A program made the position numbers and the translations under genes. Under the pieces are notes generated by a model. The model saw only the letters and a program-made list of their open reading frames with translations. It was not told where the DNA came from and made no database searches. From positions 1-32,646 of the forward strand of contig JAPEVF010000511.1 of assembly GCA_029747585.1 (NCBI GenBank): a DNA stretch of 32,646 nt, written 5' to 3'. This stretch comes from Pleurotus djamor (taxonomy: Eukaryota > Basidiomycota > Agaricomycetes > Agaricales > Pleurotaceae). Below, piece after piece: positions 8,073-19,700 of the stretch. Positions within the stretch are counted from its first letter, which is position 1; each line of letters starts with the position of its first letter.

Positions 8073-9504
8073 TTATAGTCTATCTTTGTATCTCGTGCTT
8101 CCCGACCTCGCATACAGTGGCCTAGCCAAGGGAACTTCCGATCCAGCCATCCTAAGTTTCTCCCGGACAACCTCTTTGTCCCTCCTCACATCTTCAACGG
8201 TTAACCAGTATTTCCTTGGCGTGATTCCTTTACCAAACGTTTCGTTGACGTGGTTTGAACACAGAAGAGCAACGAAGATATTGATTATGTGCATCGGTGC
8301 AATAAGACCGAAGACCGTCTTCCAGATCACTTCCAAATGCGTTTCTTCGAACACGATCAAGGCAGCCTTGCATCCAGGAAGAGGGGCACGAGGATAACAT
8401 CGGTTGCTCACCGCAACCTCATGGAGAGCATTGAACCATCCACAACATCCTAAAGAATTTTGGATCATAAGGCGACCGAGCTGAGTGTAGTCCTGACTCC
8501 ACGCCCGCTGTAATTTCCTGTCCAAAGCAAAGGTGCCGCGTTTGTAACTGACGTAGCCAATGACGAGTACTGAGATGAATGAGGGCCATAGGAGAAGGGT
8601 GTAGACAGCGAGGATTGGCCGCGAGTTCAGAAGGACCCCAGTGAGCCCGACGACAAAAGTCATCAACAAGGCCGATGCTGATATGGTGGCGAGAATCAGG
8701 ATGTCGTTGTCGGTCACAGATATGATATCAGCCCTGGCCCAAGCTGCGATAATAACGTGAGCTAGGGATCAAATCGTTAGAATGGCGTAACGTACTTCGA
8801 AACCAAACAGACATAGAAGCGACCAACAGCACCATGCTGTACGCGAGCAGAAGCAAGACGGACAAGAACAACGTCCATTTGAATTTATTCCAGCGACCCA
8901 TAGTTTCGACGCCGAGGCTTGCCTTATCTCCCCCAAGATATGGGAGCGTCTCGTAAACAGGGCCAAGCGCATTCGTTGACTCGGAGCTTTGTGAGTATTT
9001 TAGCGTTTTAGGACGGGGCCACTTTGCAGTGAATTTCTCCGTTGTCCCGATTCCAGAGAGCACTGTGCCACTCTCCCTCGATGCATTACTGTAAAAGCTG
9101 CGCCCACTCGTAGTAGTGGACCGGGATGAAGATCGCCTAGAGAGAAAACCCGCTGGTGGCTGAACTGGTATAGACATGAAACTCAACCCGCGATCCAGAA
9201 CCGAGCGAAAGTTCCCAAACGTAGTGAAGTCCGGCGTTGGTAGGCGCGTGAGCTGCGAAGTCCTAGTGACATGGGAGAACATAGACGAGTATGAGGCCTC
9301 TCGCGTAGGTGCGTTCTGCGTGAGGTCGATTTCAGTGAATAGTTCATCGGTCGAAGTCGCGAAGTTTGGGGCGGAAGGAGGGCTAGACGTGTGGGGGATT
9401 GGCTCCGCTGGATAGAGTGTGTGAGAAGCCTGATAGCCAGAGCACCTTCGAACAGAGCTAGTAGTGTCGCCGGACGTGTAGACACTTGGTCTACGAGGTT
9501 CCAT
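8073..9504 (-). CDS. Fungal tetraspanin with long N-terminal extension
   Basis: Four-pass membrane organiser. Exons are 9504-8796 and 8743-8073 with a 52-nt intron; the product is 459 aa. Residues 1-200 are a Ser/Thr/Pro-rich, probably cytosolic extension, much longer than in classical tetraspanins. Membrane segment 1 is WTLFLSVLLLLAYSMVLLVA. Segments 2 and 3 surround the LLNSRP loop and LLLWPSFISVLVIGY. The large outer loop carries the diagnostic CCG (residues 336-338) and later Cys in NRCYP and LPGCK. Segment 4 is VFGLIAPMHIINIFVALLC, followed by SNHVNETFGKG. These features match fungal tetraspanins of the Pls1/Tsp type, which act in polarised growth and host penetration in other fungi. The ATG at 9504 is preferred over the in-frame ATG at 9603. 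Confidence 0.88.
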
Positions 9505-9700
9505 AGTGAATGGTTGATGAGAAAGAGGCAAGGAGCGTGAGGGGTTCAGGGGGTATTGACATTTGAGTCGAGGTATAGTAGTACAGCGCGTTATTGAGTT
9601 CAAAAGTATGTAAAATATGCTAATTTCCAGCGGTAAAGAGTGTGGTAAGTACGGGAAGCTGAGAGAGAGAGTATATTTAGCACAAGGATAGATCGCAGAA

Positions 9701-12072
9701 TTAGATCGGGTTGTTCAACATGAGGGTAGTCAAGAAGTTGACTGGGGAAACCCTGTATGTGTCAGAGGTGATGGTGCGGGGAACAAGGATGCTATCGCGT
9801 AGCGTCATTGTCTGGCGCGCAGCAGTGGTATACTTGGGCCAATTGGTAATGCCATTCCCATTGGGGTTGAAACGGTTGGTGAAGTGGATGAGATAATCAG
9901 CAAGATCGCCTCCACCGTACGAATTGATGAGGTCGGATGCATGGAACTGTAGGCATTTTGAGTCAAAAGAAAACGAAGAACATGGGAGAGTAGACTTACA
10001 GTTCCTAGGAATGGCGTGGCTTTCAAACGTTTGTTCACTAAGGATCGGTCAGTGAGTTGCTCGGTCAGAATTGAAGACGTAAACATACAGAAAACCCATT
10101 TCTCAGTTGTTGAGCTATGGTCCAAGAACCAGCGGCGAGGCGCTGTGAAGGCTGCATCACCGAGGATTGACGAGATACGTTTGAACTGAGGGGTCAAAGC
10201 GTTGAATATCGCGGTGTCGTAGGGGGAACCTTGTGTGATGTCCATTGGGTAAAGGGTCATCATTTGATCTAATTGAGGTTCAGTGATGCTCGGCGCCCAA
10301 AATTCTTTGATGTAGTTGCGAACGTGTTGTGTCGTGCTACATGCAAAATGGTTACGTGGGGATAAAGTTGAAACAAGTTCAAGAGAACGCACGTTATATT
10401 TGTCAATATCAAACCGAAGAGAGTCCCTTCATCGTCGTTGGAACCCGAGACGTAAGGAATATTGGCGATCTTTCCTTGCTCGACAAGTTTCTGGGCGTCT
10501 TCCTTGATGAAGTCACCGTCGGTTCGAGGAAGCCAAGGAAGCACCAGCGTCTGATCATGTTGGGTACGTTAAGTTATGTATCACGCTCAGAATCAGTACT
10601 GTGCTCACATTATAACCAGTAATAGACGGAGATTGGTTGATCGCTGCCTTCAGCTCATCAAAGGGCAGAGCACGAAGACAGGCGAGGGTGTCACTTTCTC
10701 CTTCGCACCCAGCATCTTCTACAAGTTTATTGTAATGAGATTGGGCATGGGTCAAGTCGCCAACGGGGACCGGAGAGCCGGATTGCATGAAAGCTCCATG
10801 GAAGAGGTTTTCCGTATTCCCATCGTTGGCAACCATTTGTAAAGATACAGAAACCGCGCCTGCACTCTCTCCCCAGCTGGTGACTTCAATGAGACCTTCA
10901 TTGTACTTCAGAGGATGGGCAACTTACATGGTGACCTTGTCGGGGTCTCCACCGAAGCTTCAGATGGATGAGATTATGAACACAAAGTGAGACTTTAGGC
11001 ACCTACTTGGAAATATATTTCTTGACCCATCTGAGAGCCTCACGTTCTATCACACTGTTATCAGAACTTGACCTGTAGGAGATGCGAAGTAGAGCTTACG
11101 GTCGTGCAAACCAAAGTTGGCCTCTCCTTGGGCTTTAACCTCCTGGCTAGCCAAGAATCCAAGCGCACTCAGCCTGATGAGGAACGATTAGTCTCAGGCA
11201 AGTCGCATACGATGAAAGCGATCAATACCTGTAGTTCATACTGACGTAGATCACGGGCTCTCCCAAGCTGATAGACTTCTCGACGATAACCCCGCCATCA
11301 TAGCTAAAGTTATTGGCTTCGTCAGTATCAAAGATGACTCTAATAAGGAGATGATTCGCACAGACTGGGTGAACCGATCTGGAAGCCGCCTTGACCACGC
11401 GTGAATGAAAGTCAGCGAACGTCGGGCACCTAACGCGGGAAGACCCTACCACCGAAAATCCACTACAAAAAGGCGAAGTTAGGGACGAAGAAATGTCGAT
11501 TTGGAAAACGTCTTACCACGACGACGGGGAGCTTAGACGTTGGAGTAACTGAGGAAGGAGTAATAACGTTGATGGAAAGACCTATAGGGTTAAAACAAAC
11601 TGAGTACCGAAACGAAGGAGAAATGCACTGAGACTCACAATCTTCGCTTTCTTCGAGGACCACCCTCCAAATGGTGTTCACAAGAAAGTCGATGATATTG
11701 TCGGCCAGACCCAACAATCCAGGCAAATCCAATTGGACGTCCTGCTGAGGACACGCTTTTCCGTAGGTGAACGCATTGAAGTTTTCCGTGTATGGGGCTA
11801 TGGGGACTGGTTTACGGAACCGACGATCGTGCGTTCTGCGCGACCCAACTCACAATTGAGCGATGCAAGAAACGTGAAAGCAGCGATTCGGACACTCACG
11901 GAGGTTCTGCGAAAGGAATTCCAAGGTACCTGTTCACCCTTCCGAACTGAGTACCGGTCACCGTGGCCGAATCAAGAGTAACGACAGGAGGAGCTCTACG
12001 CGTAGGAGACGCAGAGACATGGCCAGCGGCAAGGAGATACCCAAGGACAAGGGTGAGGAAGGCAGAGTACAT
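9701..12072 (-). CDS. Secreted type-B carboxylesterase/lipase (alpha/beta hydrolase)
   Basis: Hydrolyses carboxylic esters or lipids outside the cell. The protein is 550 aa from 14 exons: 12072-11900, 11835-11639, 11581-11517, 11462-11450, 11389-11362, 11303-11229, 11173-11100, 11046-11007, 10957-10928, 10876-10609, 10550-10393, 10336-10089, 10037-10000 and 9946-9701. A signal peptide (MYSAFLTLVLGYLLAAGHVSA) leads. The family landmarks appear in order: YLGIPFAEPP, the EDCLSINV signature, the WIFGGGFQIGS oxyanion region, GESAG with nucleophile Ser236, Glu362 in NDDEGTLF, and His471 in FHASDL. Length equals typical fungal Carboxylesterase type B enzymes such as secreted lipases and carotenoid ester lipases. 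Exon 4 is only 13 nt. The substrate cannot be told from the sequence. The nearest upstream element is a TATA box at 12125-12131. Confidence 0.92.
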
Positions 12073-12124
12073 GATACCGACGACGGAAGTGTACCTTGGG
12101 ACACAATTGAGGTCCCCGTCCGCA

Positions 12125-12131
12125 TTTTATA
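12125..12131 (-). promoter_or_regulatory. TATA box of the carboxylesterase gene
   Basis: The minus strand reads TATAAAA, 53 bp before the ATG at 12072. Confidence 0.6.
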
Positions 12132-12631
12132 CTCCCAAGAAAGAACGGAGAAGACATATAACCTTGAATAGGATAGTGTCGTGACGGCAGGGTCGATTCA
12201 ATAGCTTGTTCGGGTGCGGATGTTTTTTATTTATCACGTCAGACCAGTCCACTTTTTGGCCCAATTCGAACATTGGGAATGTCAGAAGGCGTCGAGCCGA
12301 GTAAGTAGAAAGGTTGTCTTGGGCGCATCATAGGGCTTAGAAGTGGAAGACGATGTGCGATGGCTCCGTTGATGGGTGAGGGGAAAACAAGAAGAGACAG
12401 CAATAATGATGAGAATAATCATGGAATCAAAAAGTTCTCACCCATTCTCTCACCGAGTACTTCAGGCTCCAATCTGAGTACCACGCGATCCTGAGGCAAT
12501 TGCGAAACTGAGGTCCAACGACGGAGAGTCATGCACATATAATTGAACATAGAATATAAGACACATAAGACACATAAGACACATAAATGGATAACAGGAA
12601 AAGGAGAGCGTCCAGAAAAAGATACGCTGCG
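12132..12631. other. Intergenic region between the esterase promoter and the MIF4G-like gene's 3' end
   Basis: No gene is seen. It contains a short tandem array at 12556-12586 and otherwise unstructured sequence. Confidence 0.5.
12556..12586. repeat. Tandem 9-bp repeat (ATAAGACAC x3.4)
   Basis: Three full and one partial perfect copy of ATAAGACAC, just beyond the MIF4G-like gene's stop codon. It is probably a slippage-prone minisatellite. Confidence 0.85.
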
Positions 12632-13826
12632 TCAACGCGACGTTCGAATCAATTCTAGGGCCTTAGAAACGGCATGCTCAGGCTCAACCCAGCTATCGAG
12701 TAGGTCAATAAACTTCTGCAAAAAATCCAGCACCTCTTCTCGCATCGGCAACCTCAAACCATTATTTCCTACCTCCTTCGAGCCAGCCGGGAAGTCTTCG
12801 ACTTGCCCCATCTTCGCAACGCGCTCAAGGAGACCACACACGAACGATACCATCGAGACTTCGACGCCTTTAACGGCGAGGCGGGTGACGGTTCCTTCAT
12901 GGGGGGNTACGACTGCATGCCTGGTTATACCAAATATCCTTTCCAGCATGCAGCAAAAGGCCGTCGAGCGCCTCGAGATGATCCATGGAGATGGTATTCT
13001 CCATCACTTTGATAAGGCACTGGAGGGCGTGGAATCCAGAGAGCAGACCACAAGCAAAGAGGTCTCCGATGAACTTGGTAAGGGATTGCGCGGCGCGGAT
13101 GTAAGAAGGGTTGGCAGTTTGGAATGACAATGCAAGGGGCATACTCTACAACGCAAGTAAGAGCTTAGGTCAAGCAATATAGAGGGATCGAAGTGACAAA
13201 CTTACCAAATCCCAAAACGATTCAAACGTTACGAGACAACACACACGGAGATGTTGTAAGAATCCGCGTGCGGTATCGATGGAGCAGTTTCTAAGTTCTT
13301 CGTAGAGGTACACGGCGAAGCGGGCAAGAAAAAGTGTGTGTACGTTGCCATCGCAGTTCGAACCAGTCCAGCAAAGATGTGTCGCCAAAGCAGGTACGGT
13401 CTTGGTATTCCAAGCAAACGAATTGACAATCTTCTTGACGTCTTGTTTCATCCGGGCGATGTCCTTAGAGGAGTCCTTAGTAGCTTCGTCGAACATAGAG
13501 TACCAGATCGGCATTGCTGAGGGCGTGGAGGAATACTTGAGAGCCTGGGGGTTAGCCTTGGCAACATTGGGGTTGAAGACCTTGAAACCATCGAGGTGCA
13601 GTTTCTGACGAAAAGTAACTTGATAGTCTTCTTGAGCAGAGTGAGACTGAAGATCAGAACTTTCGCCAGCACTTGAAGAAGCGGAAGACTGGGAGTCGCC
13701 CCCGTTGAGGTCTTCGGCTCTGTCGATGGCATAAGCAGGGGCTCGCAAGTTGGGCGGTGATAAGCCATCGGGACAGAAACGCTGGCCAGTCGAGTAGAGA
13801 ATTTCACTGCAAGTAATTCGGTTCAT
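12632..13826 (-). CDS. MIF4G-like domain protein, with probable assembly frameshift at the N at 12907
   Basis: Exon 1 is 13826-13206 and exon 2 is 13145-12632; the 60-nt intron keeps frame. The start MNRITCSEILYSTGQRFCPDG and the helical-repeat region (AQSLTKFIGDLFACGLLS... then LEALDGLLLHAGKDIW) resemble the MIF4G fold of eIF4G-type translation factors. The match is to the helix pattern rather than to exact motifs. Downstream of residue 280 the frame shifts by one base exactly where the assembly shows six G and an N (12901-12907). Treating the N as spurious gives a continuous protein of about 377 aa ending in LELIRTSR. The N-terminal half has a Ser-rich linker. Role inferred: translation or mRNA-binding scaffold. 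It could equally be a true pseudogene if the frameshift is real. Confidence 0.65.
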
Positions 13827-13935
13827 AGTGCTAGAACGTTGAGAGGCTTCGACGTGGGGGTTCTCTGGTAGAGTTCGAGGGTTGGTAGTATAAGGAGTGA
13901 AGATGATGATGATGTAGCAATCAGAAAGGGCCGCC

Positions 13936-13944
13936 TTATATATA
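13936..13944 (-). promoter_or_regulatory. TATA box of the MIF4G-like gene
   Basis: The minus strand reads TATATATAA about 110 bp upstream of the ATG at 13826. Confidence 0.5.
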
Positions 13945-14197
13945 CGCAGAGATAATAGAGTCTATGAGCATGGAGTGGCCAGTGCGGCAAAGCGCAGAAG
14001 GCCACAGAAGTACAATGAGAGACTGGAGAGCGTCACCACCAAATGCAGACAGGCCAAAGTCAAGACACGACGATGCGAAGAGGCAATCAGTGGGTACAGA
14101 AAGTCTCGGATACTGGGCGTCATAGAGGTCCAAAGCGTTATCGTTGTGCCTCCAAGAGTGAGACATGCTAAGCTTGAGACGGACTTGGCTTCGATGT

Positions 14198-14220
14198 CGT
14201 AGGCTGGTAACCAGCCTACG
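14198..14220. repeat. Perfect 23-bp palindrome
   Basis: CGTAGGCTGGT, one A, then ACCAGCCTACG: arms of 11 bp with a single-base centre. It can form a hairpin or bind a dimeric protein. No gene boundary next to it explains a terminator. Confidence 0.85.
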
Positions 14221-14412
14221 CATTGTCCAACCATTGGGTTGATCCAGGAAGTTGATCCGCGCTCAATAGAACTTTTGAAACCCAGACAATCGCCGACAAA
14301 AATATATCTCGATCGAGAGTGGAACACAGTCAAGACATGTGGTCTCTCCCACGCCTCCAAGGAGTCGCGCTCCCTTTCGTCCACCCATTCAAATTCCTGC
14401 TCGCGCTCAGTG

Positions 14413-14460
14413 CTCAACGTCAACGTTGAACGTTGATCGATGATCCTCTTCACGCATCGC
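14413..14460. repeat. Left copy of an imperfect inverted repeat (AACGTTGA/CCTCTTCA block)
   Basis: Contains CTCAACGTCAACGTTG, then CCTCTTCACGCATCGC. The reverse complement of 16290-16340 has the same order: TCAACG repeats, then CCTCTTCAACACTCGC. It may be the end of an old mobile element that carries the degraded gene between them. Confidence 0.35.
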
Positions 14461-14938
14461 GCCCGTGTTCCCCCTTCTGTACTTTCCGACACCTTCATGG
14501 ACCTCTGCGGCACTCTATCGCGTGCGGACATGTTTAACAAGGCTTTTCAACACTCTATATCATGTGGACACAGGAAGTTTCTATACTTATGCTTTTCTTC
14601 GTACACACACACTCCGTTGCGCTCTGCAACGCTGTTTTCTGTAAAATGGCACATATTCCGTAGCAAAAAATACAATACCTTTTCCCCTTCGCTTTCTCTT
14701 CTTCTGTGATTTCTAAGCTTGCCGCTCGACTCTACTTTCTCGTTTCGCCGTTTCATCCTCCAGACTCTTCGTATTGCTCAAGATATTATATTCGTCGCTC
14801 GCCGCTCTCGGTTTACGGTCATTTTGTTTCTCTACCCATCTACTCAGCTAACTTGTACAGGTCAAGGGCCGCCAGCTTGGTTAGCCGGAGGCAACCTCCT
14901 CGCATTCAACATAACCCACAACATCACACCAGCCAGCC

Positions 14939-16003
14939 ATGTCCGTGCTGCCGTGTATTACACCTATGATCCAGTGTGCTCGCCCCGAGTGCCCTGGAAT
15001 CATGGGGCCGCTTCGCGTTTATAAAGGAACAGGAACAGGACGGGAGTACCAGCAAGGAAGTATCGTCTAAACGGTGCGGAATTGATGCTTCGCCTATCCT
15101 CTCCGTGCTACTTACATTTCTACCAGTGCTCCATCTGTCACTGGACGAAATTTCATACTGCCCCTTACACCTGTCCGATGCTGAAGAGTTCCTCGGTCGC
15201 GTTCTTCGGGGACAATCTCTGGATGGACTCGCCCTCCGACCAAACATACCATTCACCCCCCCNTCAAATTGGAAGGAGCATTTGCTCAATCCACGCCTTC
15301 TACCCTCTGCTCAAGTGTCAGCTTTGTTACACAATCTGGCAATCACTCCAAGGGGAAACAGAAGTGCACTGAGGGTTTGTGCCCGAAGTGCTGTACCCAT
15401 GCTTAAAGCTTCATGGATCATGGATCATGCTCTGCCGACCAGCTTTCAGCGCCCTTCAACCCGCCTACGGGTTCCAGCTACTCAGCAACAGCAGACTCTG
15501 CAGCCGCTTCCTCGAGAGATTTATCTCCTGTGACACTCCCCCGAATCCCACCTTTGCAGCACCAACCTGTCGCACTCACCCCCGTGCAAGCTACCGCCAG
15601 CACATCTCAAGGCATATCTCAAGGTTCCTCCAAGTCCTCTCAACGCGGTCCTTCTAAGCGCTATGACAATCTCTCTCAGGTCGTTTCCGTCATGACTCAC
15701 AAGGCATCAAGCGCGGTCGTAGATACTCTTGATTCAGGCCGGCCTTCGAAGAGTCAACGCCCTGCAGGAAGAGCTTCCTGTGGCCATCTTGTGACAAGCC
15801 GCGCCGATTGGTTTGTCTCTGCTGGAACCAATGAAGAACTCGCTGAATTCGTTGCGAAACCTTCTCGCAAACTCTACAATAATCTGGTCAAGCCTGTACT
15901 CTGTTGGTTAATGGACATCGTGCGTGGTGCTTCACGTTCCGTACCTGATTGTCCAGGACACACTACTGAAATCTGCTTCATCAACGAAGCTGACGCGACA
16001 TAA
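14939..16003 (+). pseudogene. Degraded cysteine-pair (CxC) protein gene
   Basis: The start at 14939 gives MSVLPCIT followed by IQCARPECPGIMGPLRVYKG. After a probable intron (donor near 15060, acceptor CTACCAG at about 15126), CSICHWTKFHT follows. Further on, KQKCTEGLCPKCCTHA is interrupted by an in-frame TAA at about 15404, and the same frame continues SFMDHGSCSA and runs open to the stop at 16003. The spacing of Cys pairs ending in CxxxLCxxCC resembles a zinc-binding module seen in repetitive basidiomycete proteins, some linked to transposons (my recollection of the family style, not a search). The premature stop, an N at 15263 and the need for unclear introns all point to decay. Ser/Gln/Pro-rich sequence follows the cysteine module. 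Confidence 0.5.
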
Positions 16004-16289
16004 TCTCTCCTGCCAATCCTGACGTGCCGGACGATTGATTTTGACCGTGCGTCTCAATGTCAGGTCCTTGTCCCGAGCGGCCCTCAGCCACGAACAAAAA
16101 CACATTTGGTATAGCCTCATATTTCATCATCAGACTCTTCCTCGAGCGGATCCGCTTCGTCCCCTCATACGCACCCAATCGCGGCATATCCATCGGTCCT
16201 CGTCCATGGCTTTCCCAAGGTGCATACTGAAAACTCGCCGCCTACCCTTTCTCCTTCTTTGCAATCTTAGAAAACAAAATTTCTCAAGT

Positions 16290-16340
16290 GCGAGTGTTGA
16301 AGAGGTTGACAACGTTGAGCGTTGATCATGAACGTTGAAT
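16290..16340. repeat. Right copy of the imperfect inverted repeat
   Basis: GCGAGTGTTGAAGAGG, then several copies of AACGTTGA/GCGTTGATC, mirror the block at 14413-14460. Confidence 0.35.
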
Positions 16341-16722
16341 ACCGCCTTCGTCACATTATGAGGGTTCGGCGATTATTTTTCTCTCTCTTCTAACCTCCCA
16401 CCTTGACCTGGAAGGTCCCGGCCATGTCAAATTTTCACTTCCCCATTGTCAAAACGCTCGCTAGGGGACTTCGTTCATTTATTGCCATTGTCTCGACTTG
16501 TATGTAATTGCTCAAGCAATAACGCTATTTGACACACATCATCGATACTCGGTTATGAAGACAAAAATAAGTGAGAGATTGAGGTGCTCATGCTCGTACA
16601 CGACGTACCGTAGGGCCTCCAACTCAAGCTCCAAGCCCAAGCATCTGAAGCCGAATTCAGTTTCTGATGGCCTGAAACAGGGTTACATAAATCTGCCATA
16701 GTATGTTTCGGCCCCATCTCCA
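16341..16722. other. Intergenic region upstream of the antiporter gene
   Basis: No supported gene. It leads into the core promoter of the antiporter. Confidence 0.45.
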
Positions 16723-16730
16723 TATAAAAA
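16723..16730 (+). promoter_or_regulatory. TATA box of the K+/H+ antiporter gene
   Basis: TATAAAAA, 43 bp before the ATG at 16774. Confidence 0.6.
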
Positions 16731-16773
16731 GGGTTCCCCGAAAGAGGTGTCAGTGCCCTTCTGCTCAACCAAC

Positions 16774-19700
16774 ATGTCGGCCCACTTTTCATCGGGCGTG
16801 ATCTCCCTCTTCAAACGGGCTCAGGCAACAGACCAAGTTAGGATTCCCTGATCCATCTCATCCAATGCCTTGCTAACGTTGGTTCGTTGCAGGGCGGCCT
16901 CCTGAATGGGAAGAATCCAGTCGAGTTTAGCGAGGAACATCCGATCCGTTTGTGGATCGTCCAGGTTGGTACGAAGCTTGGTTTTCCCTTCTTCGCCAGG
17001 TGATCAAATGGACTACGAATACAGGCCTCATCGTCCTCACCAGCCAACTGCTTGGTCTTGGTTTACGAAGGATGAAGCAGCCGAAGGTTATTTCGGAGGT
17101 TCTGAGTGGTATCATCCTCGGTACGTGATCCCTCGCCAATATCCAGCTCGATTCGTCTAACATCCAATGTCGTTTAGGCCCTACTGCATTCGGTAAGTTC
17201 GAGTCCAAGTTGGTATAGTTGCGGTAGCATGAGTAGGGGCTCACCGATATTCCTTGGCACAGGCCGCATTCCAGGTTTTACGCAACACATCTTCCCCGAA
17301 CCCTCGATCCCATACCTCAATCTCGTCGCCAACATCGGACTATGCCTCTTTCTCTTCCTCGTCGGCCTTGAGATCGATGGAGCCATCATCAAACGCAATA
17401 TGAAACTCTCGGCAATCGTTGCCTTGGCGGGGATGGCAATACCATTTGGTTTGGGTGCTGCATTGGCCGTCCCCCTCTACAACCAATTCATCAGCTCCGA
17501 CGTCGAGTTCACCCACTTCATGCTATTCACCGGTGTCGCCTACTCGATCACTGCGTTTCCTGTTCTGTGTCGAATTTTGACCGAACTCAAACTCCTCGAC
17601 ACAACAGTCGGTATCGTCGTCCTCTCAGCCGGCGTGGGCAATGATATCGTTGGCTGGGTCCTCCTTGCGTTGAGTGTGGCCCTTGTCAACGCAGGCTCTG
17701 GTCTCACTGCGCTCTACATCCTCCTTGTTTGCGTCGGGTTCACCCTATTCTTACTTTTCCCCGTCAAAATGGCGTTGCGATGGGTGGCTCGTGAGACCGG
17801 TTCCCTTGAGAATGGACCCACTATGTTCTTCATGACGGTTACGATCATCCTTGTCTTTGGCTCAGCCTTTTTCACCGACATCATCGGTGTTCATGCCATC
17901 TTCGGTATGGCCAACCAACATTGATGCGAGTAAATGTCTTACATGGTCCCTTTGCAGGTGCCTTCATCGCTGGTCTCATTGTCCCTCGAGATGGTGGCCT
18001 CTCCATTGCCTTGACTGAGAAGCTCGAGGACATGGTTTCAATCATCTTCTTGCCTCTTGTACGTCTCTCTGTCACTCTACCTTTTCCTTCTCTCACCCTG
18101 GTTATAGTATTTCACCCTATCCGGACTCTCCACCGATCTTGGTCTTCTGAATGATGGTGCGTATTCTGTTCCCTCATGTTATCGTTTTGTTAAAATCGGA
18201 TCAGGCATAACCTGGGGATACACCATCGCTATCCTTGCCCTTGCCTTCCTCGGGAAATTTGGCGGCTGCTCCCTTGCTTCTCATTATGTGGCTGGCTTCA
18301 ATTGGAGAGAATCCAGTGCCATCGGCTCCTTGATGTCTTGTAAAGGGCAAGTCCCTTCGCTTGCTTCCATATTCCTCTCTTATTGACTGGCACTCGGCAG
18401 ATTGGTCGAACTGATTGTCCTGAATGTCGGTTTACAGGCCAACATATTAACACCGGTGCGTGATATTTTACTCCTATATAAGAGGACATAACTTCTTACC
18501 AGCGTATGTTTGGTGCTTGCAGAAAGTCTTCTCCATGTTCGTTCTCGAAGCACTGTTCTTGACATTCATCACAACACCTTTGGTGACCGCGATCTATCCC
18601 CCTCAATACCGCACTCGCGCTGTCTCGTCAGGCCCAAACTTCAACAACGTCAACGATGAAGAAACCCCCGCCCGTGGACCTCGCGCGGGTTCCAGCGACG
18701 ACAGTCTCACTCACTTCGTTGTCGTATTAGATAAGCTCCAACACATGCCCGGGATGATGTCCATCGTGCAGCTCCTCCAGCGACCTGAACCCTCACCCTC
18801 ACCAAGGGCAGGCTCGACTTCACCATCTCGAAAAGAACAACGAACCTCCGTGTCGACTCATTCCTTCCACGATGGTTCCCCTCGTCTTCAAATTGATGCC
18901 CTGCGCTTACTGGAGCTTTCCGACCGTACATCGGCCGTCATGATGTCCTCGCAACATGATGCGCTTCTACAAACAGATCCAGTCCTTTCGATATTCAAAA
19001 CATTCGCTCAATTACATGATATCTTCGTCAAGACTTTCCTCTCGATCGTCCCTTACGATGATCTCTCTGTTCGCGTGGTTGAACACGCCCAAGCACAGGA
19101 CTCAGATATGATCATCCTTCCTTGGCTCCCATCCCACACCTCTCCAGACACTCGTTCCCCAGTCACTGGTTCCGCGCCGCAGACACCCAAGCCTACCGCC
19201 CACAGCAATAACCCCTTCGATGCCCTGTTCAAATCAACCCCCGTCTCCGAAGAAGCACCTGCGTCCCTTGTTCATTCACACTTTGTACGCAGCATATTCT
19301 CCCAGTCGAAAACGGACGTAGCGTTGTTTGTGGATCGTGCTCCTGCAGGTAGTCGTGTGACTGGCTCGAAACATCTGCTGCTCCCTTTCTTTGGTGGACC
19401 GGATGATCGTTTGGCGTTGGACTTCGTCGTTCGCTTGTGTGCGAATCCGAAGGTGACCGCATCAATTGTCAGGATGGCAAAGGAAGAGGTATCGGCTAGT
19501 GTCGCGTCTCCGGTGTTAGACACATCGGGGGAGACGAAGAACTTGCCCCCAGTCTCTTCGGTCAGTGATTCCCTTCATACCTATACAAACTGGTAACTCA
19601 TTCTTGTTCAAATCCTATAGGTCGTCGCTGACACCGTATACGGCCATGCCGATACGCACATCCGCCTCCAATCAGAATCAGCAGACAACATTGCGTGGAT

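Larger units (their letters stand above)
13945..14938. other. Gene-free stretch holding a palindrome and an AACGTTGA-rich repeat
   Basis: A 192-codon minus frame (13962-14540) crosses the palindrome but shows no domain and has composition typical of chance. A splice-acceptor-like CTAACTTGTACAG at about 14850-14862 could belong to a 5' exon of the degraded gene that follows. Confidence 0.4.

Noticed and set aside
8762..8795. 34-nt intron in the tetraspanin gene
   Set aside because: An alternative acceptor at 8745-8744 gives a 52-nt intron, in frame and in line with the other introns here.
13962..14540. 192-codon minus-strand frame
   Set aside because: Low-information composition, crosses a perfect palindrome, no domain or intron support.
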